From Temnopleurus reevesii (lineage: Eukaryota > Echinodermata > Echinoidea > Temnopleuroida > Temnopleuridae), in NCBI GenBank assembly GCA_036244855.1, contig BQKZ01001063.1, positions 28,101 to 38,831 of the forward strand: a stretch of DNA of 10,731 nt, in the 5' to 3' direction. Positions within the stretch are counted from its first letter, which is position 1. Each line of letters starts with the position of its first letter. The notes beneath the pieces are model-generated. The model was given only the letters and a program-made list of their open reading frames with translations. It ran no database searches and was not told the DNA's origin. The position numbers and the translations under genes were made by a program. This document shows positions 1 to 7,568 of the stretch, piece after piece.

Positions 1-3
1 CGG

Positions 4-19
4 CCCCCCCCCCCCCCCC
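4..19. repeat. Poly-C homopolymer
   Basis: A run of 16 C residues lies at the very start of the window after CGG. It may be a natural homopolymer or a low-quality contig end. The sequence alone cannot separate these. Confidence 0.8.
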
Positions 20-420
20 TCTTGTTCTTAAATTCGTTATAAATTTATATCCTTTTTTAACAACGAATTTAACACGTAGGTATATTGTTTTTCTCTTTCT
101 CTTTTTCGATGGGATAAGTTAGCAATGACAACTTTCAAATCACCCCACATATAGGTTCTAACAAACCAACATGCAAACCCACTCTCACATACACACTTGT
201 TCGCTCCTTTAAAGTGACAAGGAACGATGTAAATTGAATTAACATCATCTTTCGCGCTGCGACAAACGCATTACAGTTCCGAGCGACGATCATAATTCAA
301 GCTCTTGGTAATCATTTATTGATGACTTCAACATGTACTTGCCACCTTGCAAGAATCTTAGGTTAAAAAAAAGTTATTTAGATGCCCTGAAATACTGGGG
401 TTGGCAAAATCAAATATATA
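20..420. other. AT-rich non-coding stretch, no gene seen
   Basis: This stretch is AT-rich with short poly-A and poly-T runs and stops in all frames. I see no long frame, RNA gene or paired repeat in it. Confidence 0.6.
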
Positions 421-545
421 TGATATAAACTATTTCCGTAAAATAAAGTGGGCCATAGGACAATAGATCCGTATGTCGTTTATTGAACTGTGCGGACACA
501 ACATTCACACGCCGGTTCCAATTTGGATATCATTGCAAAGAAGTG
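421..545. repeat. Dispersed repeat, copy 1
   Basis: This segment is collinear with 1611-1735. The shared blocks are GATATAAACTATTTCCG (422-438 against 1612-1628), AACTGTGCGGACACAACA (486-503 against 1675-1692) and an ATTT...GCATT/CATTGCAAAG-like block (521-540 against 1711-1730). Block spacing is preserved to within a base or so, so the two are diverged copies of one interspersed repeat. The corresponding minus-strand frame meets a stop here, so the repeat is probably non-coding. Its family is not recognised and its true ends are unclear. Confidence 0.65.
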
Positions 546-848
546 ACCTTTAAATTGGCCTTACATACTTTTACGTTAGAATAGCGTCGGTTGGTTCGAA
601 AAGTTTCTTTTATTTTTTTCCCCATTTTATTTCTTTTTTAAATACAATTCACAAAACCCACCGAGAAAATAAAATTTGGAAGCAAGCCAAAGATGATCTA
701 AATATAACTTTTCAGACTGTATTCAACATGTTGTGTTATAATTCTGTTGAGCGGATATTTCAATATCAGTGAAAATTTCAGATCATTCCATTTTCAGAGG
801 GTCGGTCGGTTGAGGGCACCCAAACATATTTTTTTTTTGCCTCCTCTG
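546..848. other. AT-rich non-coding stretch, no gene seen
   Basis: The stretch contains T-rich runs near 605-645 and 829-838. I see no supported gene or repeat in it. Confidence 0.6.
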
Positions 849-1094
849 GATCAGACACACATTTTACGTTCATAGCCACCGTCTGCCCTACTTTTATGAA
901 ATATGAAGGACGCTCTGTAAACGCAGAGAATCGGAAGAAAGACACTTGACCGACGCTGAAGGCGTTACCTGGCCCTCGACCTATGCATGCGTTAGCTAAG
1001 CATCTTCTCTGATTTTTGCATACGGGGAACGTCTTCCAAACATTTTACGAACGTTTAGCAGACGTTATCTATGAAATAATGCAAAGGTGTGATA
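849..1094. mobile_element. Family A foldback element (MITE-like), copy 1
   Basis: This is a diverged, imperfectly palindromic element of about 246 bp. Its left part reads TACGTTCATA...GTCTGCCC, then AAACGCAGAGAATCGGAAG, then the family hallmark GACACTTGACCGACGCTGAA (941-960), which recurs exactly at 4682-4701. Its right end, GCAAAGGTGTGAT (1081-1093), matches the right end of the copy at 3190-3432. The two halves pair only loosely, which suggests an old copy. No transposase is encoded, so it would be non-autonomous. I see no clear target-site duplication, so the ends are good to only a few bases. Confidence 0.65.
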
Positions 1095-1114
1095 TAACCG
1101 CTTAATGGATAAAA

Positions 1115-1240
1115 CAGCGCCATCTCTGGTCGGCCCTTTGATCAGATCGAAATTATCTTGAACTTGAGCTCGTGAAGCAAACATTTTTTTCTTCTTTTGA
1201 GCAACTAAAAGCATAAATCTCTTGAACATGTGGCGCTATA
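1115..1240. repeat. Inverted GGCGCT motif pair
   Basis: CAGCGCCAT at 1115-1123 is opposed by ATGTGGCGCTATA at 1228-1240. The ten bases TGGCGCTATA recur at 4917-4926, and AGCGCCATCTCT recurs at 5376-5387. In both places the motif lies a short distance to the right of a family A element. It could be the ends of another small transposon, but each match is short. Confidence 0.35.
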
Positions 1241-1554
1241 ATCATGAGTGACATCTCAATTTACCCAGGAATATATCTCCATGGTAACAGCGAGCGTGAC
1301 ATTTACATAAAAAGCGCCATCATACAGGCTCGAGGCATTCATTTGATTTGCAAATCGTTTCTTCATTTACAGGTTTGTGTACCAAGAGGGTTAACGCGCG
1401 GTGTAAGATTACACGTATTCGCTCCCAATATATTCACTTGTGCTTTTCAGCTGAAATTGGAGTATAATTGATATACCTGTCTTTAAGTCAATTTCTTTCC
1501 TAGATTTCCACTTTGATCTAATCAATCGGTTTATTCATTTATTTATTCATCTAC
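1241..1554. other. Non-coding stretch, short open frame only
   Basis: A 75-codon plus-strand frame begins at 1244 (MSDISIYPGIYL...) and ends at 1471. It has no recognisable domain, membrane segment or codon pattern that would mark a gene. I see no splice or polyadenylation context around it and treat it as chance. Confidence 0.5.
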
Positions 1555-1601
1555 CCATCCATTATAGATCTTCATATCATTTGGTAAAGACATCCTTTCA
1601 G
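1555..1601. repeat. 47-bp direct repeat, left copy
   Basis: This 47-bp segment beginning CCATCCATTATAGATCTTCA is repeated at 1783-1829 with two differences (45 of 47 identical). The copies are 228 bp apart and flank copy 2 of the dispersed repeat. The arrangement could be the start of a 228-bp tandem array with 1.2 units, or the direct ends of a small element. Confidence 0.9.
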
Positions 1602-1610
1602 CTAATAACA

Positions 1611-1760
1611 CGATATAAACTATTTCCGAAAAGTTAACTAGAACGCAGACAATATGTCTGTACACCGTGTATTCAACTGTGCGGACACAACAATGACAAG
1701 TCGGTACCGAATTTAATAGCATTACAAAGGAGCACTGAATTAGCATTCGACTTAATTTTT
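1611..1760. repeat. Dispersed repeat, copy 2
   Basis: This is collinear with 421-545; the shared blocks are listed under that entry. Here, unlike copy 1, the repeat sits inside a 47-bp direct repeat. A 101-codon minus-strand frame spans this region (1543-1848) and carries the peptide LPNDMKIYNGW twice, because the 228-bp spacing is a multiple of three. The equivalent frame in copy 1 has a stop right after the shared CVRTV stretch, so coding is unlikely. Confidence 0.65.
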
Positions 1761-1782
1761 CGAAAATACTTTGTATCGTTTT

Positions 1783-1829
1783 CCATCCATTATAGATCTT
1801 CATATCATTTGGTAAAGGCGTCCTTTCAG
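1783..1829. repeat. 47-bp direct repeat, right copy
   Basis: Partner of 1555-1601, differing at two positions near its right end (AAGACAT against AAGGCGT). Confidence 0.9.
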
Positions 1830-3189
1830 GTATACTAATGTCAGTCAATTAGATGTATACTCCTTTAAACACGTGGATCTGTTTTAGATAGCGCTTGGTA
1901 TATATCTTAATCATTTTGTGAGCTGCAATGAATATGTTCAAACAATATATTTTCTATAAGAACAAATTCAAAGTATATCCCCAGTTTGTTTGAGACGAGT
2001 CGACCCAGCAATAGCTTGTAAATTGCATAACAAACAACAGAGAATATGGCATTGCTAGCACACCGCGTACAGTCTCACACGCAGAGCAATGGGAATTCAA
2101 ATTGCTCACAGGTACGGAGCGGAAATGTCGCTCGTCCAATGCAAATACCCAGGACGCGGAACATTATACGCGATTCCGTTACATCGATAGTTGGACCGCA
2201 TTTTTTTCTGTGACAGTCACGATAAATTTGAAATAATGTTTACCGGAATTATTTCCCCATTTTGTACATTGAGTTTAATTTGTGTCAAGTAATATAAACA
2301 ATTATTTTCATCCTAATGACTAACACTCACCTATTCCTATAAGCGCCAACTTAAAAAAAAAGCTGTACTGCCCGCAAAAGGTCATGTTGTCATTAACAAA
2401 GGGTCAAGTCTAACGAGCTATTGTATATCAATTAGGACTCGTTTGACACCACTAAAGTATTATTATCTTGTGCTGCTATATACAAAGTGCCCAGTCACAC
2501 TTATGCGTACAAAGCCAACACATGCCTATAGTGAATAAAAACTTAATGTTGTCTACTGTTTATTTACTTACTTTCAAAATCCATATTCATTCATTGTCAT
2601 TTATTTCAATTGATTTAGTGTTCCTCAGTATTTTTCTGTTTACGGAGCATCCATCAGTTTCATGAACGCTGGGTAGACATTGGTTTTTTTATAACTGCAG
2701 AGGTATAATTGAATTTTACACCATTAACACTTCATTGGTTTTGTTCGCATTTTTGCACAATTAAACTCATCTACGGGAGGGCTCTTTTGTGTGAAAACTT
2801 GGGGAATACACACAATAGCCACAGTGTGTTCTATATTGTTTATGGTGCCTAAGCTGGTAGTTTTGGTTATGAAATTCCTACCTTTGGAATTAGTTCACTT
2901 CAACCCTAAAGGTTAACGCAAATGTGTGAATGGGCCCATATTGAGCTTAATACCATTCGATTAAAAAGATACGCATAAAGCTAGTAATGAGATAAGCATG
3001 CCCCTAATTGTGTAGGATAATCAAAACTGATGGCGGAACCCCGGGAAAGTGTCAGATTAGGATGACGTCAATATGATGATGAAAATAACATTCTTTGATC
3101 ATCTTGTAATAACTCTGTATTATCAAGGTTAAGGGCATTTACAGACTTTAAAGGTGTTTGTTAAAGTGGCTCCCATCTTTGTAAGCTAA
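1830..3189. other. Non-coding stretch, no gene seen
   Basis: About 1.36 kb without a supportable gene or paired repeat. Short frames at 1954-2139 (minus) and 2468-2665 (plus) have no recognisable features. A CRE-type octamer at 3063-3070 is the only regulatory-like word noted. A distal regulatory role cannot be judged from one sequence. Confidence 0.55.
3063..3070. promoter_or_regulatory. Consensus CRE octamer TGACGTCA
   Basis: The perfect palindrome TGACGTCA is the classic CREB/ATF-type binding site. No nearby transcription unit is visible, so this may be a chance occurrence. Confidence 0.2.
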
Positions 3190-3432
3190 AGGACAATCAC
3201 ACCTTTGCGTTTTAACCTGCATCAGCCCAGCGGGTTTTTTTGTTAAACTAAAACGCTCCCCATGCGCACACGCTGATCAGACGGTGGACTGCCGTCCGGC
3301 TTGCGCTCAAGGAGCGTACGCCGATCCTCATTCCACCGTATGACCTGAGTCTCTGTGCGTCAAGGGGCGTTTTTAATTTCCAAATACGCTGGGACGACGC
3401 ATCAGGCTGAAAACGCAAAGGTGTGAGTCGGC
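3190..3432. mobile_element. Family A foldback element, copy 2
   Basis: This is an imperfect palindrome of about 243 bp. The left end contains TCACACCTTTGCGTTTT (3197-3213); the right end read in reverse gives CGACTCACACCTTTGCGTTTT. Pairing continues inward: CCCAGCG, AAAACGC, GCACA and ACGGTGGA blocks recur in the same order in the opposite arm, so most of the element can fold back. The 67-codon minus frame over it is only a by-product of the palindrome. It is non-autonomous, with no transposase. No convincing target-site duplication is seen. Confidence 0.8.
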
Positions 3433-3579
3433 GTTTACCTTGGTTGAGCAAAAAGCCTATTTTGCAAGATAGTAATGATATTCAATTGTACAAGACGTGG
3501 CTATCTAAATTATTTCATTAAAAAATACATAAAAAGGCTGACTCACACCTTCGCGTTGGTATCAAACACCTGCCCAGTA

Positions 3580-3632
3580 CTCATGATGCTCTGTGAACGC
3601 AGAAATACGAAGGAACGGCGACGCTGAGCTGA
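3580..3632. repeat. 53-bp direct repeat inside family A, left copy
   Basis: Matches 4014-4066 at 52 of 53 positions (C against T in AAATAYGAAGG). The high identity suggests a recent event or gene conversion. Confidence 0.9.
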
Positions 3633-3705
3633 TCGTCGTGAACGTTGTCATGTGCTCGTGATACGCACAATCGCACATGTAATATATTACATTATTCTCT
3701 TGATT

Positions 3706-3859
3706 GAGCCCAGGTCACGTATAGTCTGATAGTAGGAGCCCGAAAGCAACAAGATTAAGCACGACTTTTCCCCCAGTTTAGTCCTGATTAGCCCCATTCA
3801 CTGCCCCTGAACAAAGAGGGACATAAAAGCTAAGATCACAAAGGGTTCAACCGGACTAA
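3706..3859. mobile_element. Diverged family B hairpin
   Basis: GAGCCCAGGTCAC at 3706 and GAGCCCGAAAGCAACAAGATT (near 3737) resemble the left arm of the adjacent hairpin. Further on, TTCACTGCCCCTGAACAAAGAGG resembles its loop region. The order of blocks fits a degraded copy of the same element, but pairing of the arms is poor and the ends are uncertain. Confidence 0.45.
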
Positions 3860-3989
3860 AGCCCCGGTCACATAGGACCCCGGAAGCAACACGATTCACG
3901 CCTACTCGTTGTTCTGAGGCAGTTAACTGTGAATTAACAAAGAGTCGGGGTGAATCGTGTTGTTTCCGGGGTCCTATGTGACCGGGGCT
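3860..3989. mobile_element. Family B hairpin MITE, intact, TAA duplication
   Basis: This is a 130-bp near-perfect palindrome. The left arm 3859-3898 and right arm 3951-3990 pair over 40 bases with one mismatch. Pairing extends further through a TCGTTGTT/AACAAAGA block toward a small centre containing AGTTAACT. The element begins AGCCCCGGTCACATAGG and ends in its complement. It is flanked on both sides by TAA (3857-3859 and 3990-3992). A 3-bp TWA target duplication is typical of PIF/Harbinger-derived (Tourist-like) MITEs; placing it there is inference. There is no coding capacity, so it would depend on a transposase from elsewhere. Confidence 0.8.
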
Positions 3990-4013
3990 TAAGATTCATG
4001 TTGAATAGTGGTG

Positions 4014-4066
4014 CTCATGATGCTCTGTGAACGCAGAAATATGAAGGAACGGCGACGCTGAGCTGA
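4014..4066. repeat. 53-bp direct repeat inside family A, right copy
   Basis: Partner of 3580-3632, one mismatch. Confidence 0.9.
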
Positions 4067-4235
4067 CGCTAACATGTGTGTATCTCGAGCGCTAGACGGA
4101 CGCATTCAACGTCGGTCAAGCGTCTTCGGTTCGAATTTAATCGTTAGCCTGATCGTCATTAACGCTAGCGTTTGCTATAAAGGCAAATGTATGATTCAGC
4201 TTTGTTTAAAGGTACACCACATTAACTTTCGCGAT

Positions 4236-4388
4236 CAGGGCCCCGTATCATAAAGGTTTGCGATTAATCGCTAATCTGATAGCGATTGATATCAATCGCT
4301 AGTCTATGGCAAATCGTGTACTAAAGTTTGCAATTGATCGCAAAATCAAATAGCGATCGATCGCAAAGCTTTATGTTACGGGGCCCTG
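4236..4388. mobile_element. Short hairpin MITE with CAGGGCCCCGT ends
   Basis: The terminal inverted repeats are 4236-4264 and 4360-4388, matching at 27 of 29 positions and beginning CAGGGCCCCGTA. The interior is rich in GCGATTGAT and TCGCTA words that let much of the 153 bp fold. There is no coding capacity. I find no target-site duplication: the left flank ends TTCGCGAT and the right begins AAATTCAA, so the superfamily is open. Its last three bases (CTG) also form the start of the 1-kb repeated segment, and they reappear directly after the N at 5393. Confidence 0.8.
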
Positions 4389-4608
4389 AAATTCAAATCA
4401 CGCTCCCAAAATCAGGTTCCCATACATAGTGTGCTGCTATGCCAGTAATAATATCAAAGAAATCATTTGAAAATGTTGAAATCATTCAATATTTCAATAT
4501 TTTCTAAATGAAATAAAATTAATTTACGACAAAGTTTACTTGTTATTATACGCGTTTGTCTAATTTGCCTGTTAGATGTATTTGTTTTTGTTTTTAAAGA
4601 ACCTTAAT

Positions 4609-4853
4609 GCTGACTCACATTATGCGTTCATATGTCTGCCCATCGTTCATGGCGTTCGATGAACGCAGAAATACGGAGCGAAGACACTTGACCGACGCTG
4701 AAGGTGGTATGTTTCTATCCGACGTGCGCACTCGTAGTTTCAGCCAAAGAAGCCTCTTTGGTGTCAGCTAAGCGTAGTTTCTCCGTATTTCTGCGTTCAC
4801 GGAAAATCGTGAACGCTAGGCAGGCGTTAACACGCATAGGTGTTAAAGTCAGC
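4609..4853. mobile_element. Family A foldback element, copy in 1-kb repeat 1
   Basis: This is a 245-bp imperfect palindrome. The left end is GCTGACTCACATTATGCGTTCA and the right end in reverse gives GCTGACTTTAACACCTATGCGT. A perfect 19-bp inverted pair lies inside: 4660-4678 (TGAACGCAGAAATACGGAG) against 4781-4799. The hallmark GACACTTGACCGACGCTGAA is at 4682-4701, and the tip carries a small CCAAAGAAG/CTCTTTGG hairpin (4744-4761). A 91-codon frame from 4704 runs out of the right half into flanking sequence and ends at a T run; it has no domain and I do not accept it as a gene. Confidence 0.8.
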
Positions 4854-4913
4854 CTTGCTGCAGGTACTGTAATCACCAACAGGATTCATCGCCGTGCATC
4901 AACAGTGAACCCT

Positions 4914-5385
4914 AGATGGCGCTATAGTAATATGAAATTCAGTCAGGCTTGGTTCACCTCTACTCTGGGTTTTTTTTAGCTCTAATAATACTGCTATAAA
5001 ACCCTACAGACCAGTGGATTTAGAGCGTATACATGTACTATGATGTTAATTTGATTGTTCCATAATATTTGTTTGTAGGTTTAACTTTTATGTAGTTTTT
5101 ACATACTGTTTATTAAAGAATTATTGTTGTGAAATTTGTAATGATTTCTTCATAATGTTGAAGACTTTTAAAGTCTCAACATTAACGGGTAGAACGACTC
5201 ACTAAATAGAAGAATAGAAAAAAAAATAGAGAATGTCAAAATATACAAATCTCCTAAATAATGACGAAACTTTTTTGGTCTCTTGTCGGCAGAAGCCATT
5301 GTAGTTTACTTTGTCAATTTTTATGCTTTGTTTTCAAATAGTGAGCTTAATTCGCAGTTCATGTGAACATGGTTTAGCGCCATCT
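4914..5385. repeat. Span bounded by 11-bp inverted repeat AGATGGCGCTA
   Basis: AGATGGCGCTA at 4914-4924 is exactly inverted as TAGCGCCATCT at 5375-5385, enclosing 472 bp of AT-rich sequence. The span contains a near-perfect palindrome at 5154-5183 (AATGTTGAAGACT / AGTCTCAACATT). It could be a separate small transposon, but the inverted ends are short and I see no target duplication. Confidence 0.4.
5154..5183. repeat. Small palindrome
   Basis: AATGTTG and AAGACTTT pair with AAAGTCT and CAACATT with one bulged base. The same palindrome recurs at 6163-6192 in copy 2 of the 1-kb repeat. There is no GC-rich stem with a T tail of the bacterial terminator type and no such role is expected here. 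Confidence 0.7.
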
Positions 5386-5392
5386 CTCTGTT

Positions 5393-5393
5393 N
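5393..5393. other. Ambiguous base N at repeat junction
   Basis: The only N in the window lies exactly between the two copies of the 1-kb repeat. This points to a contig join or a failed overlap merge. Confidence 0.95.
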
Positions 5394-6400
5394 CTGAAAT
5401 TCAAATCACGCTCCCAAAATCAGGTTCCCATACATAGTGTGCTGCTATGCCAGTAATAATATCAAAGAAATCATTTGAAAATGTTGAAATCATTCAATAT
5501 TTCAATATTTTCTAAATGAAATAAAATTAATTTACGACAAAGTTTACTTGTTATTATACGCGTTTGTCTAATTTGCCTGTTAGATGTATTTGTTTTTGTT
5601 TTTAAAGAACCTTAATGCTGACTCACATTATGCGTTCATATGTCTGCCCATCGTTCATGGCGTTCGATGAACGCAGAAATACGGAGCGAAGACACTTGAC
5701 CGACGCTGAAGGTGGTATGTTTCTATCCGACGTGCGCACTCGTAGTTTCAGCCAAAGAAGCCTCTTTGGTGTCAGCTAAGCGTAGTTTCTCCGTATTTCT
5801 GCGTTCACGGAAAATCGTGAACGCTAGGCAGGCGTTAACACGCATAGGTGTTAAAGTCAGCCTTGCTGCAGGTACTGTAATCACCAACAGGATTCATCGC
5901 CGTGCATCAACAGTGAACCCTAGATGGCGCTATAGTAATATGAAATTCAGTCAGGCTTGGTTCACCTCTACTCTGGGTTTTTTTTTAGCTCCAATAATAT
6001 TGCTATAAAACCCTACAGACTAGTGGATTTAGAGCGTATAAATGTACTATGATGTTAATTTGATTGTTCCATAATATTTGTTTGTAGGTTTAACTTTTAT
6101 GTAGTTTTTACATACTGTTTATTAAAGAATTATTGTTGTGAAATTTGTAATGATTTCTTCATAATGTTGAAGACTTTTAAAGTCTCAACATTAACGGGTA
6201 GAACGACTCACTAAATAGAAGAATAGAAAAAAAAATAGAGAATGTCAAAATATACAAATCTCCTAAATAATGACGAAACTTTTTTGGTCTCTTGTCGGCA
6301 GAAGCCATTGTAGTTTACTTTGTCAATTTTTATGCTTTGTTTTCAAATAGTGAGCTTAATTCGCAGTTCATGTGAACATGGTTTAGCGCCATCTCTCTGT
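5394..6400. repeat. 1-kb direct repeat, copy 2
   Basis: This 1007-bp copy of 4386-5391 starts at CTGAAAT just after the N and ends at ...CATCTCTCTGT. Differences from copy 1 are a nine-base instead of eight-base T run (5978-5986) and substitutions at 5992, 6000, 6021 and 6041. Sequence to its right (GTCATACC onward) is single-copy. Confidence 0.95.
5617..5861. mobile_element. Family A foldback element, copy in 1-kb repeat 2
   Basis: Identical to 4609-4853 as far as I can read. It is not independent evidence of transposition because it came with the duplication or assembly overlap. The 98-codon frame at 5712-6008 is the same spurious frame as in copy 1, with its end moved by the extra T. Confidence 0.8.
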
Positions 6401-6850
6401 GTCATACCACATGAGTAAGCAGTCTAATAGAGTCGACAAATATAAAAAATATCTACTGATAGAAAAATGTCACAGCATACCAACTGAAAAGCGAATTCGT
6501 ATGAAGGCAGACTAAAATTTAATTGTCTGTTTCAGCCTCCCAAAATCACAATTATAAAAAGACATATTGTAGAGAAATGTTGATTCCCTCATCCATTATG
6601 TTCTCTAAAGTTTTTAAAAACCAATGCTGTTGATAAAATCGTCTAGAAATCAATATTCGTGTACAGGTTAAGAACAAACACGAGCTCAAAAACAGGCAAC
6701 TCTGCCCAGTAAGCCAGTAAGTCGAATCTATTTCAACCACAGAAATCTATGTTCAGCTTAGGAGAAATTCGACTATAAAAGTGGTTTTATAATTTACACA
6801 GGTTTTATATTTCTATTAAAAATTCCATCAACAGTTACTCGACATACCTG

Positions 6851-6872
6851 TAGGCTTGACATAGGCTTGACA
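6851..6872. repeat. 11-bp tandem duplication
   Basis: Two adjacent exact copies of TAGGCTTGACA. Confidence 0.9.
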
Positions 6873-6899
6873 TGGGTAAATTTGAATGTGGTGTGCATC

Positions 6900-6927
6900 A
6901 TTTTAGGGGAAGGATTTTAGGGGAAGG
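6900..6927. repeat. 14-bp tandem duplication
   Basis: Two adjacent exact copies of ATTTTAGGGGAAGG. Confidence 0.9.
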
Positions 6928-6981
6928 CAACAAAAATTAAATTCATTTTGGAAATGACAATAATTCCATCTTGTTCTGTTA

Positions 6982-7167
6982 TCTTCCTCTTCTTCTCTCC
7001 TTCTCTCTCCCTTTCTCTCTCTCTCTCCTCCCTCTTTCTCTCTCTCTCTCTCCCTTTCTCTCTCCTCCCTCGGCCTCTTTCTCTCTCTCTCTCTCTCTTT
7101 CGCTCTCCCTCCATCCCTCCTGTCTCCCTCTCTCTCCCCCCTCTCTCTCTCTCTCTCTGTCTCTCTA
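6982..7167. repeat. Polypyrimidine (CT)n tract
   Basis: About 186 bases of almost pure C and T on the plus strand, mostly CT dinucleotides, with few purine interruptions (CGG near 7070-7072 and single purines near 7102, 7113, 7122 and 7159). The strand asymmetry could allow triplex formation under suitable conditions. The Ser/Leu-rich plus frames and the Arg/Glu-rich minus frame that cross it are artefacts of simple sequence. Confidence 0.95.
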
Positions 7168-7230
7168 TTCTAAGTTATATCTCTCCCACATTAATTTGGT
7201 TACCTAGTTAACGACATCCAATCCAACAAT

Positions 7231-7252
7231 CAGACAGACACACACACACACA
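7231..7252. repeat. Short (CA)n microsatellite
   Basis: CAGACAGACA followed by a CA run, ending in an A-rich stretch. Confidence 0.9.
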
Positions 7253-7568
7253 AAAATATGTATTTCAAATCCTACCCCTTTAAAGACAAATTGAAATTAG
7301 AATAACAACAATTTCTAAACACCATATTAGAAAGATAATAAATTTGTAGTCTCACTTTATTTTCACAAATTTCAATACAAGATCATGAGTTTGAAGAACA
7401 AAAATATACAAAATTGCATGAGCACCCCATGCCAAAATACATAGAGGGCTTGTGCATTGAAATGTGTAGAAGTTAACCACAGAGGGGGATAATTCAGCAT
7501 CCAGATCATGATTATCAAAATTTATAGTTTAATCGAATCAGTAGATCACTGCAAGTCAGAATTTTTAA
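7253..7568. other. AT-rich non-coding stretch
   Basis: I see no supported feature. It may include degraded LINE sequence from further upstream of the tail that follows. Confidence 0.5.

Larger units (their letters stand above)
3536..4200. mobile_element. Family A element, compound copy interrupted by hairpins
   Basis: The left end GGCTGACTCACACCTTCGCGTT starts at 3536 and is the clearest version of the family terminus. The right end ...ATGATTCAGC (to 4200) reads GCTGAATCAT in reverse. Between them a 53-bp block, 3580-3632, recurs at 4014-4066 with one difference. The hallmark appears in reverse at 4105-4128. The family B hairpins at 3706-3859 and 3860-3989 lie between the two 53-bp blocks. 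Either one element was broken and partly duplicated, or two family A copies abut, the first truncated. Without the central insert the remaining length is close to the 245 bp of other copies. Confidence 0.65.
4386..5391. repeat. 1-kb direct repeat, copy 1
   Basis: This 1006-bp segment recurs at 5394-6400. By eye I find four substitutions and one T-run length change, all within about 65 bp (copy 1 positions 4970-5032); the rest appears identical. It holds an AT-rich left part, a family A element and the span with an 11-bp inverted repeat. A single N separates the copies. Confidence 0.95.
6401..6981. other. Non-coding stretch with two short tandem duplications
   Basis: I see no gene here. TAGGCTTGACA is repeated in tandem at 6851-6872, and ATTTTAGGGGAAGG is repeated exactly in tandem at 6900-6927. 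A 62-codon minus frame at 6552-6740 has no recognisable features. Confidence 0.6.

Noticed and set aside
1543..1848. 101-codon minus frame with repeated LPNDMKIYNGW
   Set aside because: The peptide repeat follows from the 47-bp DNA repeat, and the matching frame in the copy at 421-545 contains a stop.
3248..3451. 67-codon minus frame
   Set aside because: Lies almost wholly within a hairpin transposon and has no recognisable features.
849..4853. CRISPR-like array of repeats
   Set aside because: The repeats are large, imperfectly palindromic and irregularly spaced, and the DNA appears eukaryotic.
4704..4979. 91-codon plus-strand frame, repeated at 5712-6008
   Set aside because: It starts inside a family A palindrome and runs into unrelated flank. 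Its end changes with the T-run length, and it has no domain.
4386..6400. LTR retrotransposon with 1-kb LTRs
   Set aside because: The copies are directly adjacent with only one or two bases and an N between them. There is no internal coding region, primer-binding site or TG...CA ends.
6917..7211. Arg/Glu-rich minus frame and Ser/Leu-rich plus frames
   Set aside because: All are translations of the CT simple repeat.
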